Shown in pieces: positions 16,378 through 26,948 of a stretch of 64,000 bases of DNA; the stretch's first letter is position 1; every line of letters starts with the position of its first letter. The position numbers were made by a program, and so were the translations under genes. A model generated the notes under the pieces. That model searched no databases, was not told the origin of the DNA, and saw nothing but the letters and a program-made list of their open reading frames with translations. Origin of the DNA: Burkholderiaceae bacterium (GTDB lineage Bacteria; Pseudomonadota; Gammaproteobacteria; Burkholderiales; Burkholderiaceae_C); contig JADMJJ010000011.1 of assembly GCA_018780645.1 (NCBI GenBank), positions 62,001-126,000 on the forward strand. Reading direction: 5' to 3'.

Positions 16378-16406
16378 TTGCGGGCACGGTGTTTGCAGGG
16401 TACAAT
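16378..16406 (+). promoter_or_regulatory. Sigma-70-type promoter of the rimP-nusA-infB operon
   Basis: TTGCGG (16378-16383) and TACAAT (16401-16406) are spaced by exactly 17 bases, upstream of the leader hairpin and of rimP. Transcription would start near 16412-16414 and give a leader of about 115 bases. Confidence 0.6.
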
Positions 16407-16431
16407 TCCGCTTTCGCTGAGAAGCTGAAAT

Positions 16432-16460
16432 TGGGCGGATTCATCCAGCCCATTTTTTTT
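16432..16460 (+). terminator. Terminator-like attenuator in the rimP leader
   Basis: A GC-rich stem (TGGGC plus GGA pairing with TCC and GCCCA, one bulged A, 4-base loop) is directly followed by eight T residues. It lies after the operon promoter and about 67 bases before the rimP start codon, with no gene ending nearby on the same strand. It therefore most likely acts as a transcription attenuator controlling the whole operon. Confidence 0.65.
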
Positions 16461-16526
16461 GGCTGAGTGAAAAACAAGCACTTTTTTGCTAAAAACATCT
16501 TGATAGAGACTGGAACCGCCGGGCGC

Positions 16527-17090
16527 ATGAATTGGCAAGCCGCTGTTGAAACTACCGTGACCGGTCTGGGTTACGACATGGTGGATTGCGAACGCACTCC
16601 AGGGGGCCTGCTGCGTGTCTATATCGACCTCATGCCCCCCGCCCTGGGCGCCGATGGTGAAGCCCTGTACATCACCGTCGAAGACTGCGAGCGCGTGACC
16701 CGCCAGTTGCAGTATGTGCTCGAAGTCGAGGGCTGCGCTTACGAGCGCCTCGAGGTGTCCTCGCCGGGGCTGGACAGGCCGCTGAAGAAAGCCGCCGATT
16801 ACCTGCGTTTCGCGGGTTCCGAGATTGAATTGAATCTGAAGCTTGCGTTTCAGGGCAAGAAGAAATACCGCGGCCTGTTGTCGGCCGAGGGTGAAGGTTG
16901 GCGCCTCGTGTTCAACGATGGCAAGGCTGATCAAGCATTGGATTTTTCCCTCGATGAAGTGCGTGACGCTCGGCTGGTGCCGGTGATCGACTTCAAGGGG
17001 CGCCGGGCCAAGCCGGCGGCAACGCCCAAGGGCGCGGCAAACGACGCCGAAGTGGCGGACAACAAGGTTGACGGAGGTCTGGATCAATGA
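16527..17090 (+). CDS. rimP: Ribosome maturation factor RimP
   Basis: A 187-residue protein needed for 30S subunit maturation. Residues 1-90 have the RimP N-terminal domain ([33 protein letters not shown], the conserved [13 protein letters not shown]) and the following part is the SH3-like C-terminal domain ([14 protein letters not shown]...[17 protein letters not shown]). The lysine/alanine-rich tail after residue 160 is extra. ATG 16527 ([10 protein letters not shown]) is preferred over an in-frame GTG at 16467, which would overlap the leader and add residues foreign to the family. The stop overlaps the nusA start by four bases. Confidence 0.93.
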   Translation: MNWQAAVETTVTGLGYDMVDCERTPGGLLRVYIDLMPPALGADGEALYITVEDCERVTRQLQYVLEVEGCAYERLEVSSPGLDRPLKKAADYLRFAGSEIELNLKLAFQGKKKYRGLLSAEGEGWRLVFNDGKADQALDFSLDEVRDARLVPVIDFKGRRAKPAATPKGAANDAEVADNKVDGGLDQ

Positions 17091-18565
17091 ATCGCGAACT
17101 GTTGATGCTGGTGGATGCCATCTCGCGCGAGAAGAATGTCGAGCGTGATGTGGTGTTCGGTGCCGTGGAAGCGGCACTGGCCTCTGCGACCAAGAAGCTG
17201 TATGGCGGCGAGGTGGACATCCGCGTGGCGGTTGACCGCGACACCGGCGTGTACGAGACCTTTCGCCGCTGGCATGTCGTCCCGAACGAGGCCGGCCTGC
17301 AGAATGCCGACGCCGAAATCCTGCTGTTCGAAGCCCAGGAGCAGATTCCCGACATCGAGGTCGAAGACCATATCGAAGAGTCGGTCGAGTCCGTGCCCAT
17401 CGGTCGCATCGGTGCGCAGGCCGCCAAGCAGGTGATCCTGCAGAAGATCCGTGACGCCGAGCGCGAGCAGTTGCTGAATGACTTCCTGTCGCGTGGCGAG
17501 AAGATCTTCGTCGGCACCGTCAAGCGCCTGGACAAGGGCGACATCATTGTCGAGTCGGGCCGCATCGAAGGCCGCCTGAAGCGCAGCGAGATGATCCCCA
17601 AGGAGAATTTGCGCACCGGAGACCGTGTCCGTGCCTTCATGGCCGGCATCGACCCGACGCAGCGCGGCCCGCAGATCATGCTGTCGCGCAGCGCGCCCGG
17701 CTTCATGATGGAGCTGTTCCATCAGGAAGTGCCCGAGATCGAGCAGGGCCTGCTGGAGATCAAGAGCTGCGCCCGTGATGCGGGCAGTCGCGCCAAGATC
17801 GCCGTGCTGTCGCATGACAAGCGCGTCGACCCGATCGGCACCTGCGTCGGCGTGCGCGGTTCGCGCGTCAATGGCGTGACCAATGAGCTGGCCGGCGAGC
17901 GCGTCGACATCGTGCTCTGGTCCGAAGACCCCGCCCAGTTCGTCATCGGCGCTTTGGCCCCGGCCAATGTGCAGTCCATCGTGGTCGACGAAGAGCGCCA
18001 CGCGATGGATGTGGTGGTGGACGAGGAAAACCTCGCCATCGCCATCGGCCGCGGTGGTCAAAACGTGCGTCTGGCGTCGGAATTGACCGGCTGGCGCATC
18101 AATATCATGACGGCCGAGGAATCAGCCGCCAAACAGGCCGTCGAAAGCGACGCCACCCGCAAGCTCTTCGTCGAGAAACTCGACGTCGATGTGGAAGTGG
18201 CCGAGATTTTGATTGCCGAGGGCTTTACCAGCCTGGAAGAAGTGGCCTACGTCCCGATGCAGGAAATGCTCGAGATAGAAGCCTTCGATGAGGATACCGT
18301 CAACGAGCTTCGCACCCGTGCCAAGGATGCGCTGCTGACGATGGAAATCGCCAAGGAAGAGGCGGTCGAGGAAGTGTCGCAAGATCTGCGTGATCTTGAG
18401 GGCGTGACCAACGAACTGATCTCCAAGCTGGCCGACGGCGGCATCCACACTCGCGACGACCTGGCCGATCTGGCCGTGGACGAGCTGGTCGAATTGTCCG
18501 GCATGGAAGAGGCTGCGGCCCGCACCATGATCATGAAGGCCCGTGAACATTGGTTCACTGCCTGA
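17087..18565 (+). CDS. nusA: Transcription termination/antitermination factor NusA
   Basis: A 492-residue protein with the full NusA order. The N-terminal RNA polymerase-binding domain comes first ([17 protein letters not shown]), followed by the S1 domain (about 135-200, [16 protein letters not shown]) and two KH domains ([33 protein letters not shown]). Two C-terminal acidic repeats follow (residues about 350-490), as in E. coli, which bind alphaCTD or NusG/lambda N. It controls pausing, termination and rRNA antitermination. It lies second in the rimP operon. Confidence 0.97.
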   Translation: MNRELLMLVDAISREKNVERDVVFGAVEAALASATKKLYGGEVDIRVAVDRDTGVYETFRRWHVVPNEAGLQNADAEILLFEAQEQIPDIEVEDHIEESVESVPIGRIGAQAAKQVILQKIRDAEREQLLNDFLSRGEKIFVGTVKRLDKGDIIVESGRIEGRLKRSEMIPKENLRTGDRVRAFMAGIDPTQRGPQIMLSRSAPGFMMELFHQEVPEIEQGLLEIKSCARDAGSRAKIAVLSHDKRVDPIGTCVGVRGSRVNGVTNELAGERVDIVLWSEDPAQFVIGALAPANVQSIVVDEERHAMDVVVDEENLAIAIGRGGQNVRLASELTGWRINIMTAEESAAKQAVESDATRKLFVEKLDVDVEVAEILIAEGFTSLEEVAYVPMQEMLEIEAFDEDTVNELRTRAKDALLTMEIAKEEAVEEVSQDLRDLEGVTNELISKLADGGIHTRDDLADLAVDELVELSGMEEAAARTMIMKAREHWFTA

Positions 18566-18633
18566 CCCCGCCCGGACCCGCCGCATTGCAACCATCGCAC
18601 AGCACCGAACGCACGAAGCAAGGACCTTACACA

Positions 18634-21585
18634 ATGGCAGTGACCACCGTCGCCCAGCTCGCCGCAGAGCTCAACCGCCCTGCGAGCACGCTGCTGGAGC
18701 AACTGCACTCCGCAGGCGTCAAGAAGGCGTCTGAAGCGGATGCCCTGACCGAATCCGACAAGGAGCGGCTGCTGGACTTCCTGCGCACCTCCCACGGCAC
18801 AGCCGTCGGCAGCGAGCGCAAGAAGATCACGCTGACGCGCAAGTCCACCAGCGAAATCAAGCAGGCGGATGCGAGTGGCAAGGCCCGCACCATCCAGGTC
18901 GAAGTGCGCAAGAAGCGCACCTTCGTCAAGCGCGATGACGTCACTGGCGTGACGGAAGAAACCGAAGCGCCCGAGCAGGACGACGCCGAACTGCAGCGCC
19001 GCGAAGACGAGGCCAATGCCCAGGCCGAGCAGCTGCGCATTCAGGAAGAAGAACTGGCCCAGCGCCGCCGCGAACGCGAAGAGGCCGAGGCCCGCGAACG
19101 CGAGGCCGCTGAGGCACGCCGCATCGAGGCCGAAGCCAAGGCTGCGGCTGACGCTGCAGCGCAGGCCGCTGCTGCCGAAGCCGCAGCCAAGGCCGCTGCT
19201 GACGCCGCCGCTGCCGCAACCGCTGCGGCACCGAAGAGTGGCACCAAAGCTTCCGGCAAGGCCTCGGCCAAGTCGGCGGGCACGCCGGCCCCGGTTGCTG
19301 CGCCTTCGACCCCAGTGGTTGAGGCTGTGGCTCCAGCTCCGGTCGAAGCCCCGAAACCTACGCTACGTGTGGTGAAGGCCGTCGAGGTTGTGGCCGAAGA
19401 GCAGCAGAAGCAGAACGATCTGGCCCGCCGCCGCAAGGCCGCGGAGGACGAAGCCGCCGCGATTCGCGCGATGATGGCTGCGCCCAAGAAGGTGATGCTG
19501 GCCAAGAAGCCCGAAGAACCCAAACCTGCCGTGGCGCCCGCCGCCGTGGCCGGCAAGGAAGGCATCAAGGGCACGATTCACAAGCCCAAGCCCGGCGCTC
19601 CTGGCACGACCACGACCACCGCGGCCAAGCCTGGCGACAAGGCCGTCAAGTCCGAGAAGCTGTCTTCCAGCTGGGCCGACGAAGCCGCCAAGAAGCGTGC
19701 GCTCAAGACCCGCGGTGCGCCGACCACGGCCGGACGTCCGGGCTGGCGCGCGCCCAAGGGGCGCGGCGGCCGCGGCAATGACCGTGACAACGGCAATTCC
19801 TCGGGCTATGTGGCGCCGAACGAGCCGGTGGTCCAGGAGGTGCACGTGCCCGAGACCATCTCGGTGGCCGATCTGGCGCACAAGATGTCGGTCAAGGCCT
19901 CCGAGGTCATCAAGCAGTTGATGAAGCTGGGCCAGATGGTCACCATCAACCAGCAACTGGACCAGGAAACGGCCATGATCCTGGTGGAAGAAATGGGCCA
20001 CAAGGCGCTGGCCGCCAAGCTGGACGATCCCGAAGCCTTCCTGGAAGAAGGCGAGGCCGAGCAGACCCACGAAGAGCTGCCCCGCGCCCCGGTGGTCACC
20101 GTCATGGGTCACGTCGACCACGGCAAGACCTCGCTGCTGGACTACATACGCACCGCCCGCGTGGCCGCAGGCGAGGCCGGCGGCATCACGCAGCATATCG
20201 GCGCCTATCACGTCGATACGCCGCGGGGCATGATCACCTTCCTGGACACCCCGGGTCACGCGGCGTTTACCGCCATGCGTGCCCGTGGCGCCAAGGCGAC
20301 CGACATCGTGATTCTGGTGGTGGCAGCCGACGACGGCGTGATGCCGCAGACCAAGGAAGCCATCCACCATGCCAAGGCTGCGGGCGTGCCCCTGGTTGTG
20401 GCGATGAACAAGATGGACAAGCCCGGCATCAACCTGGAGCGCGTCAAGAGCGAACTGGTTGCCGAGCAGGTCGTGCCGGAAGAGTTCGGTGGCGACGTGC
20501 CCTTCGTTCCCGTGTCTGCCAAGACCGGTGCCGGCATCGACCAGCTGCTGGAGCAGGTGCTTCTTCAGGCCGAGGTGCTGGAACTGACCGCCGCCAAGGA
20601 CTCCATGGCCAAGGGCCTGGTGATCGAAGCCAAGCTGGACAAGGGCCGCGGCCCGGTGGCCACGGTGCTGGTGCAATCCGGTACCTTGAAGCGCGGCGAC
20701 GTCGTGCTGGCCGGTTCGAGCTATGGCCGCGTGCGCGCCATGCTGGACGAGAACGGCAAGGCGATCCAGTCGGCCGGTCCGTCCATCCCGGTGGAAATCC
20801 AGGGTCTGACCGAAGTGCCGCAGGCCGGTGATGAATTCATGGTGCTGGGCGATGAACGCCGAGCACGCGAAATCGCCACCTTCCGCCAGGGCAAGTACCG
20901 TGACGTTAAGCTGGCCCGCCAGCAGGCCGCCAAGCTGGAGAACATGTTCGAGAACATGGGCGCCGGCGAAGTGCAGACGCTGCCGTTGATCTTGAAGGCC
21001 GACGTGCAGGGCTCGCAGGAAGCGCTGGCCCAGTCGCTGGTCAAGCTCTCGACCGACGAGGTCAAGGTGCAGATCGTCCATGCGGCGGTCGGTGGCATCA
21101 GCGAGTCGGACGTCAATCTGGCGATCGCCTCCAAGGCCGTCATCATCGGCTTCAACACGCGGGCCGATGCCGGCGCGCGCAAGCTGGCCGAACACAACGG
21201 CGTCGACATCCGCTACTACAACATCATCTATGACGCTGTGGACGAGATGAAGGCGGCGATGACCGGCATGCTGGCCCCTGAGCAGCGCGAGGAAGCCATC
21301 GGCACGGCCGAGATCCGCACCGTGTTCGTGGCCTCGAAGATCGGTACCGTGGCCGGCTCCATGGTCACCTCGGGCCTGGTGCGCCGTGGCGCCAAGTTCC
21401 GCCTGCTGCGCGAGAACATCGTCATCTACACAGGTGAAGTTGACTCGGTGCGCCGTTTGAAGGACGACGTCAAGGAAGTGGCCGCCGGTTTCGAGTGCGG
21501 TATCAAGCTGAAGAACTACAACGATATCGCCGAAGGCGACCAATTGGAGTTCTTCGAGGTGAAGGAAGTGGCCCGAACGCTGTAA
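18634..21585 (+). CDS. infB: Translation initiation factor IF-2
   Basis: A 983-residue GTPase that places initiator tRNA on the 30S subunit. The N-terminal IF2_N domain ([20 protein letters not shown]) is followed by a long charged, Ala/Glu/Lys/Pro-rich linker (about 95-400), partly coiled coil. A second IF2-associated domain ([20 protein letters not shown]) leads to the G domain with [17 protein letters not shown] and NKMD, and then domains II-IV ending [14 protein letters not shown] 18634 is chosen; an open extension to 18550 overlaps the nusA end and is not family-like. A hairpin follows the gene before rbfA. Confidence 0.97.
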   Translation: MAVTTVAQLAAELNRPASTLLEQLHSAGVKKASEADALTESDKERLLDFLRTSHGTAVGSERKKITLTRKSTSEIKQADASGKARTIQVEVRKKRTFVKRDDVTGVTEETEAPEQDDAELQRREDEANAQAEQLRIQEEELAQRRREREEAEAREREAAEARRIEAEAKAAADAAAQAAAAEAAAKAAADAAAAATAAAPKSGTKASGKASAKSAGTPAPVAAPSTPVVEAVAPAPVEAPKPTLRVVKAVEVVAEEQQKQNDLARRRKAAEDEAAAIRAMMAAPKKVMLAKKPEEPKPAVAPAAVAGKEGIKGTIHKPKPGAPGTTTTTAAKPGDKAVKSEKLSSSWADEAAKKRALKTRGAPTTAGRPGWRAPKGRGGRGNDRDNGNSSGYVAPNEPVVQEVHVPETISVADLAHKMSVKASEVIKQLMKLGQMVTINQQLDQETAMILVEEMGHKALAAKLDDPEAFLEEGEAEQTHEELPRAPVVTVMGHVDHGKTSLLDYIRTARVAAGEAGGITQHIGAYHVDTPRGMITFLDTPGHAAFTAMRARGAKATDIVILVVAADDGVMPQTKEAIHHAKAAGVPLVVAMNKMDKPGINLERVKSELVAEQVVPEEFGGDVPFVPVSAKTGAGIDQLLEQVLLQAEVLELTAAKDSMAKGLVIEAKLDKGRGPVATVLVQSGTLKRGDVVLAGSSYGRVRAMLDENGKAIQSAGPSIPVEIQGLTEVPQAGDEFMVLGDERRAREIATFRQGKYRDVKLARQQAAKLENMFENMGAGEVQTLPLILKADVQGSQEALAQSLVKLSTDEVKVQIVHAAVGGISESDVNLAIASKAVIIGFNTRADAGARKLAEHNGVDIRYYNIIYDAVDEMKAAMTGMLAPEQREEAIGTAEIRTVFVASKIGTVAGSMVTSGLVRRGAKFRLLRENIVIYTGEVDSVRRLKDDVKEVAAGFECGIKLKNYNDIAEGDQLEFFEVKEVARTL

Positions 21586-21606
21586 GGCGGATTTGCCCTC
21601 ACCCTG

Positions 21607-21643
21607 CAAACCCCGCCTCCTGAAAAGTTGGCGGGGTTTGTGT
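21607..21643 (+). terminator. Hairpin between infB and rbfA
   Basis: An 11-base perfect stem (CAAACCCCGCC with GGCGGGGTTTG) with a 12-base loop is followed by the weakly T-rich TGTTTGG. It could partly terminate transcription after infB or mark an RNA-processing site; the T-run is poor, so full termination is unlikely. Confidence 0.5.
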
Positions 21644-21672
21644 TTGGCGGCAGCCCATGCAGAGGAATACCC

Positions 21673-22035
21673 ATGCGACATAAACGAGCTATACCCAACC
21701 GCGGTTTCCGCATTGCCGACCAGATCCAGCGCGATCTGGCCGAGTTGATTCGCGAGCTGAAGGATCCCCGCATCGGCATGGCCACCGTACACGCAGTGGA
21801 GGTCACGCCCGACTATGCCCATGCCAAGGTGTTCTTCTCTGTGCTGGTCGGTGACCCTCAACAGACGCAGGACGCGCTGAACGAGGCCGCCGGCTATCTG
21901 CGCAACGGCCTGTTCAAGCGCCTGCAGATCCACACGGTGCCTACGCTGCACTTCCATTTCGACCGCACCACCGAGCGCGCCGCCGAGCTGAGCGCACTGA
22001 TTGCGCAGGCCAACGCCACGCAAGCCAAGGATTGA
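21673..22035 (+). CDS. rbfA: 30S ribosome-binding factor RbfA
   Basis: A 120-residue protein with the RbfA KH-like fold: [47 protein letters not shown] and [19 protein letters not shown]. It helps 16S rRNA 5' end processing and cold adaptation. ATG 21673 follows AGAGGAA by five bases; an in-frame ATG at 21628 would overlap the hairpin region and is less likely. Thirteen bases separate it from truB. Confidence 0.94.
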   Translation: MRHKRAIPNRGFRIADQIQRDLAELIRELKDPRIGMATVHAVEVTPDYAHAKVFFSVLVGDPQQTQDALNEAAGYLRNGLFKRLQIHTVPTLHFHFDRTTERAAELSALIAQANATQAKD

Positions 22036-22048
22036 GTTTCCAAGCAGC

Positions 22049-23005
22049 ATGAACGCCGTAGTTTCTGAACGTCGCCCCAGGCAGATACGCCGTGCCCTGC
22101 ACGGTGTGCTGCTGCTCGACAAGCCCCTGGGCCTGTCGAGCAATGACGCTTTGCAGAAGGCGAAATGGCTGCTGCGCGCCGAGAAGGCCGGCCACACAGG
22201 CACACTCGACCCCCTGGCCACCGGCCTGCTGCCGCTGTGCTTTGGCGCGGCGACCAAGTTCAGCCAGGTCAGCCTGGACGCCGACAAGGCCTATACCGCC
22301 GTGCTGAAGCTGGGCCAGACGACCAGCACCGCCGATGGCGAGGGCGATGTGCTGCAGACCCGTGAGGTCAATGTGACGCGCGAGCAGATCGAGGCCGCCT
22401 GCGCGGCCTTCGTGGGCCCGATCGAGCAGGTGCCGCCTATGTATTCGGCGCTGAAGCACGAGGGCAGGGCGTTGTACGAGTACGCCCGCCAGGGTATCGA
22501 GATCGAACGCCCGGCCCGCCAGGTATTGATTCATCGCATTGACATCCTGGCCTGGCAGCATGACCGGCTGGAGATTGCCGTGGTCTGCAGCAAGGGCACC
22601 TATATCCGCACCTTGGCCGAAGACATCGGCGAGCGCCTGGGCTGCGGTGCCCATCTGAGCGCCTTGCGGCGCACCGCCAGTGGCCCCTTGACGATTGCCT
22701 CCGCGGTCACGATTGAGGCATTGACCGAGATGAACGAAACACAGCGCGAAGCCCTGTTGCAGCCGGCGGACAGCCTGCTCAGCGACTGGCCGCGCATCAG
22801 CCTTGACGACGCCGAGGCCGGTCGCTTTCTGACCGGCCTGCGTCGCCGCGTCGCTGCCGACGATGCACCCCGGGTGCGCGTCTATGGTCCCCAAACGCAT
22901 GCCTTCCTGGGCAGCGCGCATATCACCGCTGGCGAGTTGATCGCCGACCGATTGTTGAGTCCCCTGGAGGTGCAGGGCCTCCAACATCCCGAAAGTAGTT
23001 TATGA
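22049..23005 (+). CDS. truB: tRNA pseudouridine(55) synthase TruB
   Basis: A 318-residue enzyme with the TruB signature [17 protein letters not shown] and catalytic Asp54 in [15 protein letters not shown]. The later block [18 protein letters not shown] and the C-terminal PUA-like part complete it. It makes pseudouridine 55 in the T loop of tRNAs. ATG 22049 is used; the extra upstream frame overlaps rbfA. Its stop overlaps typA by four bases, so the two are probably translationally coupled. Confidence 0.95.
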   Translation: MNAVVSERRPRQIRRALHGVLLLDKPLGLSSNDALQKAKWLLRAEKAGHTGTLDPLATGLLPLCFGAATKFSQVSLDADKAYTAVLKLGQTTSTADGEGDVLQTREVNVTREQIEAACAAFVGPIEQVPPMYSALKHEGRALYEYARQGIEIERPARQVLIHRIDILAWQHDRLEIAVVCSKGTYIRTLAEDIGERLGCGAHLSALRRTASGPLTIASAVTIEALTEMNETQREALLQPADSLLSDWPRISLDDAEAGRFLTGLRRRVAADDAPRVRVYGPQTHAFLGSAHITAGELIADRLLSPLEVQGLQHPESSL

Positions 23006-24825
23006 GCAAGCAAATCCGCAATATCGCGATCATCGCGCACGTTGACCATGGCAAGACCACCATGGTCGACCAACTGCTGCGCCAAAGCGGCACCTTCGCC
23101 GAGCACGAGAAGGTCGTCGACACGGTGATGGACAGCAACGCGATCGAACGCGAGCGCGGCATCACCATCCTGGCCAAGAACTGCGCGGTCAGCTGGGAAG
23201 GTACGCACATCAATATCGTAGATACCCCGGGCCACGCGGACTTCGGCGGTGAAGTGGAACGCGCGCTGTCCATGGTTGACGGCGTGGTGCTGCTGATCGA
23301 CGCCCAGGAAGGCCCGATGCCCCAGACCCGCTTCGTGACCAAGAAGGCGCTGGCCCTGGGTCTGAAGCCCATCGTCGTCGTCAACAAGGTGGACAAGCCG
23401 GGTGCCAAGCCCGATGCCGTGATCAACGCCGCCTTCGACCTGTTCGACAAGCTGGGCGCCAACGACGAGCAGCTCGACTTCCCGGTCGTCTATGCCTCCG
23501 GCATCAATGGCTGGACCTCGCTGACAGAAGGCGCGCCCGGTGAGCAGTGGGGCCCCGATATGTCGGCCCTGTTCAACACCGTGCTCCAACATGTGCCCGC
23601 CCAGAAGGGCGACCCGGACGCGCCGCTGCAGCTGCAGATCTCGGCGCTGGACTACTCGACCTTCGTCGGCCGCATCGGCGTGGGCCGCATCAGCCAGGGC
23701 ACGATCAAGCCGGCGATGGACGTGCTGGTGATGGAGGGTCCCGACGGCAAGTCCTTCAAGGGCCGCGTCAACAATGTGCTGACCTTCCAGGGCCTGGACC
23801 GGGTCCAGGCCACCGAAGCCGGCCCCGGCGACATCGTGCTGATCAACGGTCTGGAAAACATCGGCATCGGCGTGACCGTGACCAGCGTCGCCGACCCGGC
23901 GCCGCTGCCCATGCTGAAGGTCGATGAGCCGACCCTGACGATGAACTTCTGCGTCAACACCAGCCCGCTGGCCGGCCGCGAAGGCAAGTACGTCACCAGC
24001 CGCCAGATCTGGGACCGCCTGCAGAAAGAGCTGCAAAGCAACGTCGCGCTGCGCGTTTCGGAAACCGGCGAAGACGGCATCTTCGAGGTGATGGGCCGCG
24101 GCGAATTGCACCTGACCATCCTGCTGGAAAACATGCGCCGCGAGGGCTACGAGCTGGCCGTCAGCAAGCCGCGCGTGGTGTTCCACGATGTCAATGGCGA
24201 GAAGCATGAGCCTATCGAGCTGGTGACGGCCGACGTCGAGGAAATCCACCAGGGTGGCGTGATGCAGGCGTTGGGCGAGCGCAAGGGCGAGCTGGTCAAT
24301 ATGGAGCCGGACGGCCGTGGCCGCGTGCGCCTCGAGTACCGCATTCCGGCCCGTGGCCTGATCGGCTTCACCAACGAGTTCCTGAATCTGACCCGTGGTT
24401 CGGGCCTGATCAGCAATATCTTCGACGGCTACGAGGCCCACAAGGGTGATATCGCCAGCCGCAAGAATGGCGTGCTGATCTCGATGGACGCCGGTGAAAT
24501 CTTCACCTATGCGCTGGGCAAGCTGGACGACCGCGGCCGCATGTTCGTCAAGCCCAACGATCCGGTCTATGAAGGCATGATCGTCGGCATCCACAACCGC
24601 GACAATGACCTGGTGGTCAATGCCACGCGTACCAAGCAGCTGACCAACTTCCGCGTCAGCGGCAAGGAAGACGCCATCAAGGTCACGCCGCCCATCGACC
24701 TGACCCTGGAGTACGGTGTCGAGTTCATCGAGGACGACGAGCTGGTCGAAATCACGCCCAAGAGCGTGCGTCTGCGCAAGCGCCACCTGACCGAGAATGA
24801 ACGCAAGCGTGCTTCGCGCTCCTAA
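23002..24825 (+). CDS. typA: Translational GTPase TypA/BipA
   Basis: A 607-residue GTPase, the usual length. It has [20 protein letters not shown] (P-loop), [13 protein letters not shown] (switch I), [14 protein letters not shown] (switch II) and [11 protein letters not shown]-like domains III and V follow, with the BipA-specific C-terminal domain ending [20 protein letters not shown]. It binds ribosomes and aids 50S assembly and stress or cold growth. It is the last gene of the rimP-nusA-infB-rbfA-truB run. Confidence 0.96.
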   Translation: MSKQIRNIAIIAHVDHGKTTMVDQLLRQSGTFAEHEKVVDTVMDSNAIERERGITILAKNCAVSWEGTHINIVDTPGHADFGGEVERALSMVDGVVLLIDAQEGPMPQTRFVTKKALALGLKPIVVVNKVDKPGAKPDAVINAAFDLFDKLGANDEQLDFPVVYASGINGWTSLTEGAPGEQWGPDMSALFNTVLQHVPAQKGDPDAPLQLQISALDYSTFVGRIGVGRISQGTIKPAMDVLVMEGPDGKSFKGRVNNVLTFQGLDRVQATEAGPGDIVLINGLENIGIGVTVTSVADPAPLPMLKVDEPTLTMNFCVNTSPLAGREGKYVTSRQIWDRLQKELQSNVALRVSETGEDGIFEVMGRGELHLTILLENMRREGYELAVSKPRVVFHDVNGEKHEPIELVTADVEEIHQGGVMQALGERKGELVNMEPDGRGRVRLEYRIPARGLIGFTNEFLNLTRGSGLISNIFDGYEAHKGDIASRKNGVLISMDAGEIFTYALGKLDDRGRMFVKPNDPVYEGMIVGIHNRDNDLVVNATRTKQLTNFRVSGKEDAIKVTPPIDLTLEYGVEFIEDDELVEITPKSVRLRKRHLTENERKRASRS

Positions 24826-24840
24826 GTCAGTCTGACCATC

Positions 24841-24858
24841 GCGGCCCCTCGGGGCCGC
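24841..24858 (+). terminator. Short GC-rich hairpin after typA
   Basis: GCGGCCCC and GGGGCCGC form an 8-base perfect stem with a two-base centre, 15 bases after the typA stop and 9 bases before the next start. The following bases TCTAAATTC hold no real T-run, so it is at best a weak terminator. Confidence 0.35.
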
Positions 24859-24867
24859 TCTAAATTC

Positions 24868-25770
24868 ATGAGCCATCGCAAGGCCGTGCTGCTGATGATT
24901 ATGGTGACCCTGCTGTGGAGCACGGCGGGTGTCGTCTCGCGCCATCTGGACGGTGCGCGCAGCTTCGAGGTCACCTTCTGGCGCAGCGCCTTCAATGCGC
25001 TGGCGCTGATCGTGGCGCTGTCCTTCATGCGCGGCACTGCCCTGTGGGGCCAGCTCTTGCGGGCGCCCAGGCAGGTCTGGATCTCGGGCCTGTGCTGGTC
25101 GGTGATGTTCACCGCCTTCATGGTGGCCATCACCTTGACCAAGGTGGCCAATGTGCTGGTGACGATGGCGCTGGGGCCCTTGATCACGGCACTGTTCTCG
25201 CGCGTGTTCCTCAAGCACCACCTGCCGCTGCGCACCTGGCTCGCCATCCTGGTGGCCACCGTGGGCATTGGCTGGATGTTCGGCCACGAGGCCGGCGGCG
25301 GCGATGCGCAATCGCTGCTGGGCGTGCTGGTGGCGCTGGCGGTGCCCTTGTCGGCGGCCGTCAACTGGACTCTGCTGCAACACATCTCGCACGGCAAGGG
25401 GGATCCCGAGGCCAGCGACGATGCGCCTATCGACATGCTGCCCGCCGTGCTGCTGGGCGCGCTGATCTCGGCCTTGAGCGTGCTGCCGCTGGCCTGGCCC
25501 TTCCAGGCATCGGTGCATGATCTATCGCTGCTGGCCCTGCTGGGCGTGTTCCAGCTGGCCCTGCCTTGCCTGATCGTCGTCAGGCTGACCCGCACCCTGC
25601 CCGGCCCCGAGATTTCGCTGCTGGGCCAGCTGGAGGTGCTGTTCGGCGTGCTCTGGGCCTGGGCCTGGGGCGGCGAGCAACTGAGCCCGGCCACCATGGT
25701 CGGCGGCCTGATGGTGCTCGGTGGGTTGGCCGCCAACGAAGCGCTGGCCCTGCGCCGGCGCGGTGCCTGA
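24868..25770 (+). CDS. DMT superfamily transporter (EamA domain)
   Basis: A 300-residue inner-membrane protein with about ten predicted helices arranged as two EamA repeats. The first repeat begins LLMIMVTLLWSTAGVVSRHL and the second LLALLGVFQLALPCLIVVRL. The repeat-end motif LEVLFGVLWAWAWGGEQL, near the last helices, is typical of the family. Members export metabolites or amino acids, but the substrate is unknown. It starts 42 bases after typA, behind a small hairpin, and precedes a CoA-ester hydrolase gene with a 37-base gap. Confidence 0.85.
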   Translation: MSHRKAVLLMIMVTLLWSTAGVVSRHLDGARSFEVTFWRSAFNALALIVALSFMRGTALWGQLLRAPRQVWISGLCWSVMFTAFMVAITLTKVANVLVTMALGPLITALFSRVFLKHHLPLRTWLAILVATVGIGWMFGHEAGGGDAQSLLGVLVALAVPLSAAVNWTLLQHISHGKGDPEASDDAPIDMLPAVLLGALISALSVLPLAWPFQASVHDLSLLALLGVFQLALPCLIVVRLTRTLPGPEISLLGQLEVLFGVLWAWAWGGEQLSPATMVGGLMVLGGLAANEALALRRRGA

Positions 25771-25807
25771 TATCCTTTTTCGTTTTCTTTCGCTGGAGAC
25801 TTCGCCC

Positions 25808-26926
25808 ATGACGGCTTCGCTGGTTCCCGCCCTGATTTCCGACGGTCAGGTGCTCGCCTCGGTCAATGGCTGCCTGGGCGTGATCACCCTGAACCGGGCG
25901 ACCGCGCTGAACGCGCTGTCGCTGGCGATGATTCGCGACATCACGTCGCTGCTGAAACACTGGGCGCAGGCGCCGCAGATCCAGGCCGTGGTGGTGCTGG
26001 GGGCAGGGCGCGAGGGCAAGCCTCCGGCCTTCTGTGCCGGAGGCGATATTCGCTTCTTCCATCAGGCCGCAATGGCCGGCGACGCCGCGCTGGAAGACTT
26101 CTTCACCGAGGAATACGCGCTCAACCACCTGATCCACAACTTCGCCAAGCCCTATATCGCCCTGATGGACGGTGTGGTGATGGGCGGCGGCATGGGCATC
26201 AGCCAGGGCGCCAAGCTGCGCGTGCTCAACGAGCGCAGCAAGCTGGCCATGCCTGAGACGAATATCGGCCTGTTCCCCGATGTCGGCGGCGGCTGGTTCC
26301 TGGGCCAGTGCCCGGGCCGCACCGGCGAATGGCTGGCGCTGACGGGTGCAGCCATCGGCGCAGGAGACGCCATTGCGCTGGACCTGGGTGATGTGTTCGT
26401 GCCCGCCGGCGCCTGGACGGCGATGCTGGACGATCTGCTCAAGGGGGATCAGCCCAGTGCCGAACATGTGGTGGCCACGGTGATGTCCCATGCCGAGCTG
26501 GCACCCCCTGCCGAGCAGCCCAGCCACCGCGCGACGATCGACAAGCACTTCGCTGCGCCCTCTCTGCCCGAGATCATGGCCTCGCTGGCGGCCGCCGTCG
26601 ACGAGTGGTCCGCACACACCTTGGCTACCTTGAACAAGCGTTCGCCCCTGATGATGGCCGTGACGCTGGAGCAGCTCAAGCGCGCTCGTAAGCTCAGCCT
26701 GGCCGAAGATCTGCGCATGGAGCGCGATCTGGTGCACCGCTGCTTCCATCTTCGCTCCGGTGCGGCCAGCGAGACCGTGGAGGGCATACGTGCGCTGGCC
26801 GTGGACAAGGACCATGCGCCGCGTTGGAACCCGCCCCGCGTCGAGGAGGTCAGCGACGCGATGGTGGCGGCCTTTTTCGAGAGCCCTTGGACGCCGGACG
26901 CCCATCCGCTGCGTGGGCTGAAGTAG
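25808..26926 (+). CDS. Enoyl-CoA hydratase/isomerase family, 3-hydroxyisobutyryl-CoA hydrolase-like
   Basis: A 372-residue crotonase-fold protein. Its blocks [48 protein letters not shown] and [18 protein letters not shown], and the length near 350-370, match the HIBCH subgroup rather than plain enoyl-CoA hydratases (about 260). The subgroup hydrolyses 3-hydroxyisobutyryl-CoA in valine breakdown. [12 protein letters not shown] with the following Asp-rich patch is where the catalytic acid lies. ATG 25808 follows CTGGAGAC by eight bases. No other valine genes are nearby, so the exact acyl-CoA is uncertain. Confidence 0.82.
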   Translation: MTASLVPALISDGQVLASVNGCLGVITLNRATALNALSLAMIRDITSLLKHWAQAPQIQAVVVLGAGREGKPPAFCAGGDIRFFHQAAMAGDAALEDFFTEEYALNHLIHNFAKPYIALMDGVVMGGGMGISQGAKLRVLNERSKLAMPETNIGLFPDVGGGWFLGQCPGRTGEWLALTGAAIGAGDAIALDLGDVFVPAGAWTAMLDDLLKGDQPSAEHVVATVMSHAELAPPAEQPSHRATIDKHFAAPSLPEIMASLAAAVDEWSAHTLATLNKRSPLMMAVTLEQLKRARKLSLAEDLRMERDLVHRCFHLRSGAASETVEGIRALAVDKDHAPRWNPPRVEEVSDAMVAAFFESPWTPDAHPLRGLK

Positions 26927-26948
26927 CAAAAAGGGGTCAGGTCTTGCC

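Noticed and set aside
19100-19400. Repetitive GCC/GCT-rich stretch inside infB considered as a tandem repeat
   Set aside because: It encodes the normal alanine/glutamate-rich linker of IF-2 and has no exact repeat unit.
19363-22287. A 974-codon open frame on the minus strand opposite infB and rbfA
   Set aside because: It is antisense to well-recognised translation genes, has no family pattern, and is what high-GC codon bias in infB gives on the other strand.
22882-25518. An 878-codon minus-strand frame opposite typA and the EamA gene
   Set aside because: The plus strand carries clear TypA and transporter sequences. The antisense frame is His/Gln/Arg-rich low-complexity protein without domains.
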